A stretch of 64,000 nt of DNA from Acinetobacter piscicola (lineage in GTDB: Bacteria; Pseudomonadota; Gammaproteobacteria; Pseudomonadales; Moraxellaceae). The DNA is taken from NCBI RefSeq assembly GCF_015218165.1, contig NZ_CP048659.1, forward strand, positions 310,001 to 374,000. Direction: 5' to 3'. Position numbers and translations under genes: made by a program. Shown here one piece after another: positions 9,303 to 18,909 of this stretch (position 1 is its first letter; each line of letters begins with the position of its first letter). The notes beneath the pieces are model-generated. The model was given only the letters and a program-made list of their open reading frames with translations, was not told where the DNA came from and searched no databases.

Positions 9303-10172
9303 ATGCAAGCACAAACTCATTGGATTTCAACGCAAGATCAACAAAAACTTTTTGCAAAAACATGGGGTAAGCCTGAAAAGCCTGCTTTAGTTTTGGTGCA
9401 TGGTTATCCTGATAATCAAGAAGTTTGGGAGCCGATAATTGAGCAACTTATCACAGAATTTTACATTGTAACTTATGATGTGCGAGGTGCAGGGCAGTCT
9501 TCGGTTGCTAAACGTGTTCGTGATTATGCCTTACCGCGTTTGTCTTTAGATTTAGAGTGCGTTGTAAATGAACTCCTGCCTAATCGTAAGTTTCACTTGG
9601 CTGCACATGATTGGGGTTCAATCCAAACATGGGAGTCGGTCACTGAAGCAAAATTTAAAGATCGTATTTTGTCTTATACGACGATTTCTGGACCATGTTT
9701 AGACCATGCCGCTTTTTGGATGCGTGATCAATTTACACATCAAAAAAGTAAATTTTTTAAACAATTAATTAAGTCTTGGTACATTGTGGCATTCCAGCTT
9801 CCGATCCTTGCACCAACAGTTTGGCATTTCTTTAATCCTGAACGCTGGGGGAAAGTGTTGAGCCAGCTTGAAAAAACCAAAGATTTACCACTCAATCCAA
9901 ATATTTCTAAAGATGGTGAGCATGGTATTGCATTGTATCGCGCTAACTTTGTGCCACGTTTGTTGAAACCACGTCAGCGACATGCAGTATGTCCTGTACA
10001 AGCTGTGGTGCTAAAGCGTGATCAATTTGTAAGTCCTGAACTGATCGATGAAATGCCAAAATGGGTGGCAGATTTTGAACGTGTTGACGTTGATGCCAAC
10101 CATTGGGCAGTGCTGAGTCGCCCACAAGAAATTGCAGCTTATATTGCGCAATTTGCCACTAAAAATAATTAA
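9303..10172 (+). CDS. Alpha/beta hydrolase, epoxide hydrolase-like
   Basis: 289 residues from ATG 9303, preceded by AAAAAGG at a good distance; an in-frame ATG at 9267 is less well placed. The fold signatures are the oxyanion motif HGYPDN, the nucleophile elbow AAHDWGS with an aspartate nucleophile, and a late catalytic histidine in DANHWAVLS. An aspartate rather than serine nucleophile is typical of epoxide hydrolases and haloalkane dehalogenases, so this should attack epoxides or carbon-halogen bonds rather than esters. It resembles the hydrolase half of EphD-type proteins. Substrate unknown. A good terminator follows at 10233. Confidence 0.8.
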   Translation: MQAQTHWISTQDQQKLFAKTWGKPEKPALVLVHGYPDNQEVWEPIIEQLITEFYIVTYDVRGAGQSSVAKRVRDYALPRLSLDLECVVNELLPNRKFHLAAHDWGSIQTWESVTEAKFKDRILSYTTISGPCLDHAAFWMRDQFTHQKSKFFKQLIKSWYIVAFQLPILAPTVWHFFNPERWGKVLSQLEKTKDLPLNPNISKDGEHGIALYRANFVPRLLKPRQRHAVCPVQAVVLKRDQFVSPELIDEMPKWVADFERVDVDANHWAVLSRPQEIAAYIAQFATKNN

Positions 10173-10232
10173 AAATCATTAAATGGAAATTATTGTTTAA
10201 AAAAATTTTAATATTTAAATATTTTATTGTTC

Positions 10233-10270
10233 GCCTGAGTTTATTCTAAATAGGATCACTCAGGCTTTTT
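10233..10270 (+). terminator. Rho-independent terminator after the hydrolase gene
   Basis: An 8-bp stem GCCTGAGT/ACTCAGGC with a 17-base loop, followed directly by TTTTTATT. It lies about 60 bp after the hydrolase stop. Confidence 0.8.
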
Positions 10271-10371
10271 ATTCTGAAACTTTTAAGTTCGGATGTAATC
10301 TGATTAAAGAATCACAGCGATTGTAATGAATCTGCTAAAATATAAACTTTCAAATTATCGTAAATTTTTCC

Positions 10372-11787
10372 ATGAACGCTGTCGTTATCGCGATTGCCAT
10401 GATGTTTATACTATCACTGGCACGAGTTTCTGTTGTTTTAACGTTGGTTATCTCAGCAATAGTTGGTGGTTTAGTTGCAGGTTTAAGTTTAAAAGATACT
10501 GTAGAAGCATTTAATGCAGGCTTAGGTGATGGTGCTGAAGTTGCATTAGCTTATGCAGTATTAGGTGCATTTGCATTGGCTTTATCAAAATCTGGCTTAC
10601 CTGATTTATTGGCACATAAATTAATTGGCTTATTGGGGGGAGAAGCAACCCACAGTAAAGCGCGTAAAGTAAAATACTTATTGTTATTTATTTTATTGAT
10701 TTCTGCCATTTTTTCACAGAACTTAATTCCTGTACATATTGCTTTTATCCCTGTACTTGTACCACCGCTATTAAAAGTCATGAACCATCTTAAGTTAGAT
10801 CGTCGTGCTGCGGCATGTGTCTTAACTTTGGGCTTGGTTGCAACATATATCTTTTTACCTGTGGGTTTTGGTGCCATTTTCCTTGAACAAATTTTAATGG
10901 GAAATATCAACAAAATTGGTGCGGCATATAACTTGCATGTAGACCGTTGGATGATGCCAATGGGTATGGCAATTCCTGTATTAGGGATGGTCATTGGTAC
11001 TTTAGTGGCAGTGTTTATTAGCTATCGTAAACCACGAGAATATGTAGACCGTCAGGTTAAAACAGTACAAAACATTGACTTAGATAAACCATTACGTGCA
11101 GTCAATGTGGATGAGTTAAAAGCGGATGCTATTGAGCTTGAAAATGAAGCCAAACAAGCACCTAAAATTGCAACAAAAACCATTTTAATGGCTTTACTTG
11201 CGATTGTTCTCACACTCGTTTCTCAACTGTATTCTGGTTCAATGATTTTGGGTGGTTTGGTTGGTTTTGCGGTACTTTCTGCATCAGGTATTTTTAAATG
11301 GCAAGATGCTGATGATGTCTTCGTACAAGGTATGCGTATGATGGCATTGGTAGGGTTTATCATGATTTCTGCTGCAGGTTTTGCATCAGTAATGACCCAT
11401 ACAGGTGATATCAATAGTTTGGTCAATGGTGTTGTACATATTATCGGGGATAATAAAGCACTTGCTGCTTTCTTGATGCTATTTATCGGTTTATTTGTAA
11501 CCATTGGCATTGGTTCATCGTTCTCGAGTGTGCCTGTACTTGCTGTGATTTATGTTCCATTGTGTGTTCAATTTGGTTTTTCTCCATTGGCAACAGTGGC
11601 GTTAATTGGTACGGCAGCGGCACTTGGTGATGCAGGATCTCCAGCATCAGATTCAACTTTAGGACCAACAGCAGGCTTAGGTGTAGATGGTCAGCACGAT
11701 CATATTTGGGATACGGTGGTTCCGACGTTTATCCACTTTAATATTCCTTTATTAATCTTTGGCTGGATCGCAGCAATGACGCTTTAA
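10372..11787 (+). CDS. Na+/H+ antiporter family / YuiF-like membrane transporter
   Basis: 471 residues with 11 or 12 hydrophobic segments. The start MNAVVIAIAMMFILSLARVS, the stretch FSQNLIPVHIAFIPVLVPPLL and the late motif TAAALGDAGSPASDSTLGPT are typical of the NhaC/Na_H_antiport_2 family that includes B. subtilis YuiF. Members exchange Na+ or transport amino acids; substrate is not readable from the sequence. A hydrophilic loop of ~45 residues splits the protein near the middle. No strong Shine-Dalgarno sequence precedes ATG 10372. Confidence 0.8.
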   Translation: MNAVVIAIAMMFILSLARVSVVLTLVISAIVGGLVAGLSLKDTVEAFNAGLGDGAEVALAYAVLGAFALALSKSGLPDLLAHKLIGLLGGEATHSKARKVKYLLLFILLISAIFSQNLIPVHIAFIPVLVPPLLKVMNHLKLDRRAAACVLTLGLVATYIFLPVGFGAIFLEQILMGNINKIGAAYNLHVDRWMMPMGMAIPVLGMVIGTLVAVFISYRKPREYVDRQVKTVQNIDLDKPLRAVNVDELKADAIELENEAKQAPKIATKTILMALLAIVLTLVSQLYSGSMILGGLVGFAVLSASGIFKWQDADDVFVQGMRMMALVGFIMISAAGFASVMTHTGDINSLVNGVVHIIGDNKALAAFLMLFIGLFVTIGIGSSFSSVPVLAVIYVPLCVQFGFSPLATVALIGTAAALGDAGSPASDSTLGPTAGLGVDGQHDHIWDTVVPTFIHFNIPLLIFGWIAAMTL

Positions 11788-12115
11788 GCTTTAAATCCTT
11801 TCTTCAAGTGTGATGGCATCTTTAAACTTTTGATTTATAGAAATGAGAATTATTTGTAAAGATGTCATCATTAAATATAAATGTTAAAATAGTCAAATTT
11901 AATTATCATTATATTTAAAGCATATTTTAACTATATTTAATCTTGTTATATGAATAATATTAAAACCAAGTATTCCACTAGGAATAAAAATATAATATTT
12001 AATTTTTCAGTGACTTGAAAATAATATTACAAAATATTTTAAAATGAGACTTGCATCAAATATAATTGCTGTGTTTAATATTTAATATAATTATTTTTTT
12101 ACTGGGGTTTGAAAA
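11788..12115. promoter_or_regulatory. AT-rich leader of ompW with possible Fur-like boxes
   Basis: This 328-bp gene-free stretch is very AT-rich. Two segments resemble halves or imperfect copies of a Fur box: around 11841-11860 (AATGAGAATTATTTG) and around 11898-11912 (AATTATCATTATA). A ribosome binding site, GGGG, lies a few bases before ATG 12116. Iron control of ompW is suggested, not shown. Confidence 0.35.
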
Positions 12116-12721
12116 ATGTTAAAACAAATTGCTCTTGTTTCATTAATGGGGATTTCAACTTTATCTTTTGCTGAAGCTGGTTTTCAGGTCAAAGTCGGTG
12201 GTTCTGTAATTGCACCAACACAAGATACTGCACTTGCACCTGGTGCTGTTGTAGAAGCAGATCATGAGTATGCATTTACACCATCTGTAGAATATTTCTT
12301 AAATGATAACTTTTCTGCTGAATTGTTATTGGCTACACCAATTGGTCATGATGTTTTGTTAAATGGTGAAAAAGCTGCAAAAATTAAACATTTACCACCA
12401 ACAATAACTTTTAAATATAATCTTAAAAACTCAACACCTTTTACACCATACATCGGTGTAGGTGGTACTGCATTTATTGCATGGGATGAGTCTGGTGTAG
12501 CAAAAGATGTAAAAGAAGACTTTGGTTTTGCGGGGCAAATCGGTGTGAACTTTAAACCTGCTGATGCGAAAAACTGGGGTGTATTCTTTGATGCACGTTA
12601 TGCACAATTAAGCCCAGAAGTAACTTTAACTGATGCTGCCGCAGCTGCAACAGGTGTTAAAAAATTCGATTTAGACATCGATCCAATCGTTTATACATTA
12701 GGTTATAGCTACAAATTCTAA
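12116..12721 (+). CDS. ompW: OmpW family outer membrane protein
   Basis: 201 residues with a signal peptide ending LSFAEA. The mature part is an 8-strand beta barrel of the OmpW family: FTPSVEYFLNDNFSAELLLATP, TPFTPYIGVGGTAF and the C-terminal YTLGYSYKF ending in phenylalanine, the usual outer-membrane assembly signal. OmpW forms a narrow hydrophobic channel in the outer membrane. It stands alone between a long AT-rich leader and a strong terminator. Confidence 0.92.
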   Translation: MLKQIALVSLMGISTLSFAEAGFQVKVGGSVIAPTQDTALAPGAVVEADHEYAFTPSVEYFLNDNFSAELLLATPIGHDVLLNGEKAAKIKHLPPTITFKYNLKNSTPFTPYIGVGGTAFIAWDESGVAKDVKEDFGFAGQIGVNFKPADAKNWGVFFDARYAQLSPEVTLTDAAAAATGVKKFDLDIDPIVYTLGYSYKF

Positions 12722-12747
12722 GCTTAGAATTAAGTTATACAATGTTA

Positions 12748-12776
12748 AAAACCTCAGATTCGTCTGAGGTTTTTTT
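12748..12776 (+). terminator. Terminator of ompW
   Basis: ACCTCAGA/TCTGAGGT stem with a TTCG tetraloop, followed by seven T. A classic strong Rho-independent terminator. Confidence 0.92.
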
Positions 12777-12896
12777 GATTTTGATGGTCAAAAATAAATC
12801 GATAACAATAACCAGATTGAGACAAAAGATCATATTAAAAGTGACATAATTTTTTTATGCTAGTTGAAGATGAATTGGAAAAAGAGCACTGATAAT

Positions 12897-13247
12897 ATGA
12901 TGAAATTATTTTTATATAGCGCTGTGCTTTTTAGTGGCATAAGTTTAATGTCAAATGCCTATGCAGCAAGTTTTAAATGTGAACATGCACAAACTCAAAC
13001 GGAACACGCTGTTTGTGAGCATCGGGTGTTAAATGATGCAGATGTCAAAATGGCAACCACGTATAACATTATTCGTCGTTTAGTCCCTATGGGCACACGA
13101 GGCGCAATTCAAGATCAACAAGTCAAATGGTTACAACTACGGGATCAGTGTCGAGACAATGTGACCTGCTTAACCGATGTCTATAAAATGCGTCAGCAAA
13201 AACTCGATATGTATATGGAACGTGTTTATAAACAAGGTCCATTTTAG
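12897..13247 (+). CDS. Secreted LprI/DUF1311-like protein
   Basis: 116 residues from ATG 12897 (ATGATGAAA); in-frame TTG and ATG codons 27-33 bases upstream would put polar residues ahead of the signal peptide. The signal peptide ends SNAYA-AS. The mature part has paired cysteines (FKCEH, AVCEH, DQCRDNVTC) and the pattern QVKWLQLRDQCRD typical of lysozyme-inhibitor LprI-like (DUF1311) proteins. These are periplasmic; some inhibit lysozyme. Exact role unknown. Confidence 0.75.
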   Translation: MMKLFLYSAVLFSGISLMSNAYAASFKCEHAQTQTEHAVCEHRVLNDADVKMATTYNIIRRLVPMGTRGAIQDQQVKWLQLRDQCRDNVTCLTDVYKMRQQKLDMYMERVYKQGPF

Positions 13248-13352
13248 TTATTTTTTATCAATTATTTTTTAATTTTACTATTGAAATATTCTTAAGTCAC
13301 TCCATTTCTAAAGCATTCAATAAAAAAGTGTTATGAATTTAAGGAGTGATTT

Positions 13353-15284
13353 ATGAGTGAACAGAATCCACAACAAGCAGCACAAAAACATAGCTTCCAA
13401 GCAGAAGTTGCGCAGCTTTTACATTTAGTGACCCATTCGCTGTATTCAAATCCTGAAATTTTCCTCCGTGAATTGATTTCTAATGCCTCTGATGCATGTG
13501 ACAAATTACGTTTTGAAGGGATTAATCATCCTGAATATTATGAGAATGATCCTGACTTACATGTACGTGTGCGCCTAGACAAAGAAGCGAAAACGATCAC
13601 TATCTCAGATAATGGTATTGGTCTGACACAACAAGAAGCGATTGATAATCTCGGTACGATTGCCAAATCTGGTACCAAAGACTTTATGTCGAAACTTTCA
13701 GGGGATCAAAAAGCGGATGCACAACTGATTGGTCAGTTCGGTGTAGGTTTCTATTCTGGTTTTATTGTTGCTGAAAAAATTACAGTTGAATCACGCCGTG
13801 CGGGTGAACCTGAAAGTAATGCTGTACGTTGGATGAGTGGCGGTACGGGTGATTTTGAAGTTGAAGTGATTAATAAGGCTTCACGCGGAACAGATATTAT
13901 TTTGCATTTACGTGATGATGCTTTGGATTATCTGGAAAGTTACAAAGTTAAGCAGATTATCAATAAATACTCTGACCACATCAGTTTGCCAATCGAAATG
14001 CAAAAAGAAGTTTGGCAGGAAGAAGAGACTGCAGAAGGTGAAGAACCTAAAGGCGGTCAGTATGTCAAAACGGATGAATGGGAAGCGATTAACTCTGCAA
14101 GTGCACTTTGGACCCGTAATAAATCAGAAGTGACAGAAGAACAGTATGTTGAGTTCTATAAAAATTTAACGCATGACTATGCAGCACCATTGGCATGGGC
14201 GCATAACCGTGTTGAAGGTAGTACTGAATATACTCAATTGTTATATATTCCAAGTAAGGCACCGAGCAATATTTTTACACGTGAAGCCAAAGCAGGCATC
14301 AAACTCTATGTAAAACGTGTGTTTATCATGGATGATGCAGATAATCTGATTCCAAATTATTTGCGTTTTGTACAAGGTGTGGTCGACAGTGCAGATCTTC
14401 CATTAAACGTCAGCCGTGAGTTATTGCAAGAAAGTCGTGATGTCAAAACCATTCGTGAGGGCAATACACGTCGTATTCTTACAACTTTGGATGCTTTGGC
14501 AAAATCTGAAGATGCAGCGGATCAAGAAAAATTCAAAACGTTCTATACTGAATTTGGTTCAGTGATCAAAGAAGGTTTAGGCGAAGACATGGGCAACCGT
14601 GACCGCATTTTAAAACTACTTCGTTTTGCAACATCGACAAATGATGAAATCAACACTTCTTTAGAGGCATATAAAGCCAACATGAAAGAAGGTCAAAAAG
14701 CCATTTATTATGTTACTGCGGACAGTTTAGCAGCTGCGAAAAACTCGCCACAGCTTGAAGTGTTTAAGAAAAAAGGCATTGACGTATTGTTAATGGGTGA
14801 TCGTGTAGATGAGTGGGCAATGGAGTTTGTACATGAGTTTGATGGTACACCAATGCAAAACGTCGCAAAAGGTGCGGTTGACTTAGGTGACTTACAGGAC
14901 GCTGAAGAGAAGAAGGCGCTTGAGGCAGCAGCTGAACAATTTAAGCCTGTGGTTGATAAATTATCAGACTCACTCAAAGCTAAAACCAAAGAAGTTCGTG
15001 TCACAACTCGTTTGGTTGACTCTCCTGCGTGTTTGGTAACGGGTGACGGTGAACTTTCTCCGCAATTGATTCGTATGTTGAAACAAGCAGGACAAGCTGT
15101 ACCTGAGTCTAAACCGATTCTCGAGATCAACCCTGAGCATCCTTTAGTGAAAAAATTAGAAGGTTCAGCGCAGTTTGATGATTTGGCGAATGTCATCTTC
15201 GATCAAGCGGTGATTGCAGAGGGTGGTTTACCTGATGATCCTGCTGAATATGTAAAGCGTATTAATAATTTATTATTGAAATAA
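13353..15284 (+). CDS. htpG: Molecular chaperone HtpG (bacterial Hsp90)
   Basis: 643 residues, ATG 13353 preceded by AAGGAG. The GHKL ATPase domain is clear: [32 protein letters not shown] and [11 protein letters not shown]. The middle-domain motif [11 protein letters not shown] is present, with the C-terminal dimerisation domain intact. HtpG helps fold and remodel client proteins in the cytosol using ATP. Length is normal for the family. A bidirectional terminator follows. Confidence 0.98.
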   Translation: MSEQNPQQAAQKHSFQAEVAQLLHLVTHSLYSNPEIFLRELISNASDACDKLRFEGINHPEYYENDPDLHVRVRLDKEAKTITISDNGIGLTQQEAIDNLGTIAKSGTKDFMSKLSGDQKADAQLIGQFGVGFYSGFIVAEKITVESRRAGEPESNAVRWMSGGTGDFEVEVINKASRGTDIILHLRDDALDYLESYKVKQIINKYSDHISLPIEMQKEVWQEEETAEGEEPKGGQYVKTDEWEAINSASALWTRNKSEVTEEQYVEFYKNLTHDYAAPLAWAHNRVEGSTEYTQLLYIPSKAPSNIFTREAKAGIKLYVKRVFIMDDADNLIPNYLRFVQGVVDSADLPLNVSRELLQESRDVKTIREGNTRRILTTLDALAKSEDAADQEKFKTFYTEFGSVIKEGLGEDMGNRDRILKLLRFATSTNDEINTSLEAYKANMKEGQKAIYYVTADSLAAAKNSPQLEVFKKKGIDVLLMGDRVDEWAMEFVHEFDGTPMQNVAKGAVDLGDLQDAEEKKALEAAAEQFKPVVDKLSDSLKAKTKEVRVTTRLVDSPACLVTGDGELSPQLIRMLKQAGQAVPESKPILEINPEHPLVKKLEGSAQFDDLANVIFDQAVIAEGGLPDDPAEYVKRINNLLLK

Positions 15285-15299
15285 GTCATTATATTGAAA

Positions 15300-15330
15300 A
15301 AAAGCCTATCGAAACGATGGGCTTTTTTAT
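15300..15330 (+). terminator. Bidirectional terminator between htpG and a convergent gene
   Basis: Stem AGCCTATCG/CGATGGGCT with a short AAA loop (one G-T pair), flanked by A runs on the left and T runs on the right, so it can serve htpG and the minus-strand gene ending at 15401. Confidence 0.85.
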
Positions 15331-15400
15331 ACGACTAGATTATTTAAAGTGGATAAGTGAGAAGTTATCCACAGAGAGTTAAAAATGTTATATAGACATT

Positions 15401-16537
15401 TTAAAAAAGTGCCTCAAGTCGTACCAATGCACTTGGATAATGGCTTTTGTCTTCACGATGATCATTAAAATAGTTTAAATCCCCCTGTACATAAAACCAT
15501 TCACGCCAAAGCGGTTGACGCCAAGACACAAAAGGTCCCCAACTGTTTAAACGCAGGTCATCATTATTATAAAAACCACCCGTATATATACCGTAGTTAA
15601 AGCGATTGCCTTTAAAGAATTGATGTTGACGATAAAGTCGGTTGTCCCACGTTAAATCATCATCTTGCTCGTCTGCATAGGTCAGATTAAATTGATTAGA
15701 AAGAAAGGCTTGGTTTGGACGTGCATGAGTCAGTTCTAAATTTGTGCGTAGATAATTTTCACTATCAATACCATAGCGATAGATTTGTTCAGCATGAAAG
15801 GTAAAATCATGCTCAAGCTTCCAATCTTTTTCAGCTTTTAAACGTGCATAGACATCATCTCCAGAACGAATACCCAGATCAGCATCTACATCAAAAGGGA
15901 GCTGTTTAGACAGTTGCGACCATCGTAATGCAATTGAGCTGTTATCATCTCGAATACGTTTTCCATCTATTGATTTATCAGGATTACCATTCGGATTTTC
16001 ATTGGTAATGGCAATGTTATTATTGATTTCATTGTCCAAAGCGTCATCACCAAATACTAAGCTCAAACGATTTTCTAATGCAGGTAATTTAATTTTTCCT
16101 CGAATACGTGGTTTAACATCATAACCATCATGTTCATTCCAACGATTATCTAATAAAATACGTAAGGTCGCTGAAGCGGGTTCAGCGGGATCAGTTTCAC
16201 CAAACCAATGATTCATATGATTTGCAGTGCGGTCAGCCCAGTTACGAATACCTTTTTGTTTTTGATCAATCCATGTGGCATTTTCAGTGTCTTCTGTAGG
16301 GGGAACGGTGACTTCATCTGATTGAGCAGGGAGTACAGTCGGTGTCATGTCCAAAAGTTTGGGAACATATTCTAAAATATTAAAGTCACTTTCAAGCTGA
16401 GGTGACGGAATATAAATAGATGAGGTTGTTGTTTTAGCGGAATTTCCATCTTCAGCATAGCTATACATGCTAGCCAAACAGCTTAATAGCAGTATTGTGG
16501 CTTGATAACATGCAACGGGGGATGTAATTTTGTCCAT
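15401..16537 (-). CDS. Putative outer-membrane protein of unknown function
   Basis: 378 residues from ATG 16537, preceded by ACGGAA. A signal peptide ends near MYSYAEDG. The first third of the mature protein is polar and proline-containing. The rest alternates polar and aromatic residues like beta strands (LRILLDNRW, SIALRWSQL, NRFNYGIYTGGFYNN, FVSWRQPLW) and ends LVRLEALF with a terminal phenylalanine, as in outer-membrane barrels. I do not recognise the family. It stands alone. Confidence 0.7.
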   Translation of the reverse strand: MDKITSPVACYQATILLLSCLASMYSYAEDGNSAKTTTSSIYIPSPQLESDFNILEYVPKLLDMTPTVLPAQSDEVTVPPTEDTENATWIDQKQKGIRNWADRTANHMNHWFGETDPAEPASATLRILLDNRWNEHDGYDVKPRIRGKIKLPALENRLSLVFGDDALDNEINNNIAITNENPNGNPDKSIDGKRIRDDNSSIALRWSQLSKQLPFDVDADLGIRSGDDVYARLKAEKDWKLEHDFTFHAEQIYRYGIDSENYLRTNLELTHARPNQAFLSNQFNLTYADEQDDDLTWDNRLYRQHQFFKGNRFNYGIYTGGFYNNDDLRLNSWGPFVSWRQPLWREWFYVQGDLNYFNDHREDKSHYPSALVRLEALF

Positions 16538-16704
16538 AATATTCCGTCTTCGACTATTTGATTTAAAATAAATATTTATATGAACCACTCTGTTAATTTG
16601 ATGGTTATGTAAAAAAGTATAGTGGATTTTTCAAGGAAATAACCGACATATAAAAAACAAGTTGCAGCTTGGTTACAAAATCAAAACATGTCGCAATTTG
16701 ACAT

Positions 16705-16741
16705 AAAAAAGCCCCTGATCGGATTTAAATAAGGGGCTTTC
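16705..16741 (-). terminator. Terminator after the glycine-zipper gene
   Basis: AAAGCCCCT/AGGGGCTTT inverted repeat with a 15-base loop; an A run on the plus strand (16705-16710) gives a T run for minus-strand transcripts. It lies just past the stop of the gene at 16766. Confidence 0.75.
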
Positions 16742-16765
16742 ATTAGAACAAATTAGAATGAGATT

Positions 16766-16996
16766 TTAAGCTTTGTGTGAGCAGTATTTTTTCTCATATA
16801 CTTTACCCGCAATACCACCAATCACTGCACCACTAAAGGTTCCAAAAATCGGAAGGATACTGCCCACAGCAGCACCAATTAATACGCCTTTAATTGTGGG
16901 TGAAAAGCGTGATTTTTTTACAGATGATTGTGGGTTCGAGGTGTCAGAGGTTAAATTACTGTGATGTAAATCAGAATTTTGATGTGTATCAGTCAT
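16766..16996 (-). CDS. Small glycine-zipper membrane protein
   Basis: 76 residues. A polar N-terminal half rich in S, N, H and Q is followed by one hydrophobic segment with a glycine-zipper pattern, GVLIGAAVGS then GTFSGAVIGGIAGKVYEKK, and a short basic tail. Glycine-zipper segments pack tightly in membranes. No signal peptide. A purine-rich AGAGA precedes the ATG. Function unknown. Confidence 0.65.
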   Translation of the reverse strand: MTDTHQNSDLHHSNLTSDTSNPQSSVKKSRFSPTIKGVLIGAAVGSILPIFGTFSGAVIGGIAGKVYEKKYCSHKA

Positions 16997-17720
16997 AATA
17001 TCTCTCTTAGTAAAATTGGATAAAAAGAAAATTCATGATGAGTTTGATTCACATGAAGCCATCATTGAGCATAGGCGGGTCATTTAAGATAAGCTGTACA
17101 GAAGCTGTAATTTTCTCATTGATTTACGTTAAGTGAAGAATGTATATGTAACTTAAAGTGAATATCAGTCAGCCGAATATTCTGTACGTAAAATAGATAG
17201 TGTTATATTTTTAGCTTAGCAGAAACTACAAATCCCCCATAAAGGAGGATTTGTAGTCTTATAAAATAAGAAAATAAAAAAGAAACTTACAGCGCATGAA
17301 TTCATTGAAACTAAATTCTGAGATATAGCATATATCAAGTTGACTGATATGGATAGCCTTTAAAGTGATGAACAAAATGGAATAAATGGCATGAAGTGAC
17401 AATTTTTATCAAATTTTAAGTAAATATGAAAATACTTTTTTAAACCTGCATTATAAAAAGATAATTGATTTTATATAAATTTTTAACAAAATTTAGATTT
17501 GAAGTTGTTGTTATTTAACAAAGTTTTGTTAAAAAATGACATAAAATAGTCATACAATATTTATTTTAAATGGTGAATAAATATACAGATTGGGTGTATA
17601 AATTTACAAACTATATGCATATCTTGGTTTATGTGACAATAGTATATAGAAATGATGCTTATTTTTTAATCTATATCACATAATTTTAAAAATACATTAT
17701 GATGAATTTTTATTTATATC
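16997..17720. other. Long gene-free region upstream of dodecin
   Basis: About 720 bp, strongly AT-rich to the right. The only clear structure is the 11-bp hairpin at 17225-17257. No reading frame here has a coding look. The rightmost part must hold the dodecin promoter. Confidence 0.5.
17225..17257. repeat. Hairpin with 11-bp perfect stem
   Basis: ACTACAAATCC (17225-17235) against GGATTTGTAGT (17247-17257) with an 11-base loop; extra C-G pairs could extend it inward around a bulge. It lies about 230 bp beyond the start of the nearest gene and has no proper T tract, so its role is unclear. Confidence 0.5.
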
Positions 17721-17933
17721 ATGAGTATGGATATGGCGATCGCAAAAGTTGTTGAAGTCAATTCAAGTAGTCAGAAAAGTTTTGAAGATGCGATTCATTC
17801 AGGTATCGCGAAAGTCACCGAAACCATTAAAAATGTGCAAGGTGCGTGGGTCAATGAGCAAAAGGTCATTATCAAAGACAATAAAATCACGGAATATCGT
17901 GTAAATCTTAAAATTAGCTTTTTGGTCGATTAA
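17721..17933 (+). CDS. Dodecin family flavin-binding protein
   Basis: 70 residues. The sequence IAKVVEVNSSSQKSFEDAIHSGIAKV and the later VQGAWVNEQKVII and YRVNLKISFLVD match dodecins. These form hollow 12-mers that store or buffer flavins. Start ATG 17721 is used; ATG 17733 (MAIAKV) is an alternative of similar quality, and neither has a clear ribosome binding site. A terminator follows at 17957. Confidence 0.88.
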   Translation: MSMDMAIAKVVEVNSSSQKSFEDAIHSGIAKVTETIKNVQGAWVNEQKVIIKDNKITEYRVNLKISFLVD

Positions 17934-17956
17934 GTGTTTAATATCAATTTCTTGAC

Positions 17957-17980
17957 AGCCCACAATGATGTGGGCTTTTT
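17957..17980 (+). terminator. Terminator of the dodecin gene
   Basis: AGCCCACA/TGTGGGCT stem with an ATGA loop, followed by TTTT. Confidence 0.88.
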
Positions 17981-18020
17981 ATGCCTAAGAAAATATAAAA
18001 ATACAGCAATACACTAAAAA

Positions 18021-18722
18021 TTATTTTGTATCAGGCATATCGCAAGATTGATCAGTGCATACGGCATTTTGTTGTGTAGTCACTTCATCTGAACAGGTTT
18101 CAACTGCTTGTTGAAGTACTTGTACAAAAACCTCACGAGGTTGTGCACCTGCAAGCGCAATGCGTTGATCAAATACAAAAAATGGCACACCTGTAACTTT
18201 AAGTTGTTCACGAGCAACTTCTTGGTCAAATTTGACAAAGTCTGCAAATTCATCCGAGTCTAATACATCATCTACTTCTACGGGGTTTAAACCAATTCGT
18301 GCTGCCACATCTTCAATGGTTTCACGTTCGCCAATGGGCAAGCCTTGTGTCATATAACTGTAGAAAAATGCTTCTTCTGCTTCTGAACCTAAACCTTTAC
18401 TTTGTGCAAGGTGAATAATGCGGTGCACATTAAAAGTATTGCCAGAATTGGCATTTTGCCAGTTAAATTGGATGCCTTCTTCGAGTGCCATGATTGCAAT
18501 ATTACGTTGCATGTCTTCGACTTCAGCCAATGTACGACCGTACTTTTGTGCTAGACGTTCAGAGTTCGAAATTTCTTGGCGAATTGGCGCTTCAGGATCA
18601 AGCTCAAAACTATGCCAATGTACTTCAAGTTCAATACCGAGCTGTTGTGCTGCTGCTTCTAAGCGTTTTTTGCCAATATAACAAAATGGACAAACCACAT
18701 CTGACCAAATATCTACACGCAT
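18021..18722 (-). CDS. FrnE-like DsbA family oxidoreductase
   Basis: 233 residues. It begins MRVDIWSDVVCPFCYIGKKR, with the CPFC redox pair of the DsbA/FrnE thioredoxin-like family. The helical insert NTFNVHRIIHLAQSKG and the cis-proline region KVTGVPFFVFDQRIALAGAQ are present. There is no signal peptide, so it is cytosolic, as for FrnE, which acts in disulphide handling and stress. The C-terminal ~25 residues add three more cysteines (CSDEV, VCTDQSC), an unusual cysteine-rich tail that could carry redox or metal chemistry. Confidence 0.88.
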   Translation of the reverse strand: MRVDIWSDVVCPFCYIGKKRLEAAAQQLGIELEVHWHSFELDPEAPIRQEISNSERLAQKYGRTLAEVEDMQRNIAIMALEEGIQFNWQNANSGNTFNVHRIIHLAQSKGLGSEAEEAFFYSYMTQGLPIGERETIEDVAARIGLNPVEVDDVLDSDEFADFVKFDQEVAREQLKVTGVPFFVFDQRIALAGAQPREVFVQVLQQAVETCSDEVTTQQNAVCTDQSCDMPDTK

Positions 18723-18909
18723 GGGAATTCCTTAAACTGCTCAATTGGATAAGAGGGTAGCGTTATCGTTTCAGGATTTAAAGCATTTTTTCGTGATTGA
18801 TGTTTTGGCAAGTGCGTTGCATACAGATGATCTATAAGTTTGCATGAAAATTATACAGTTTATGAAATTTCGGTTAATCTAGCGATTATCCCTTGTGAAA
18901 GAGCTATTT

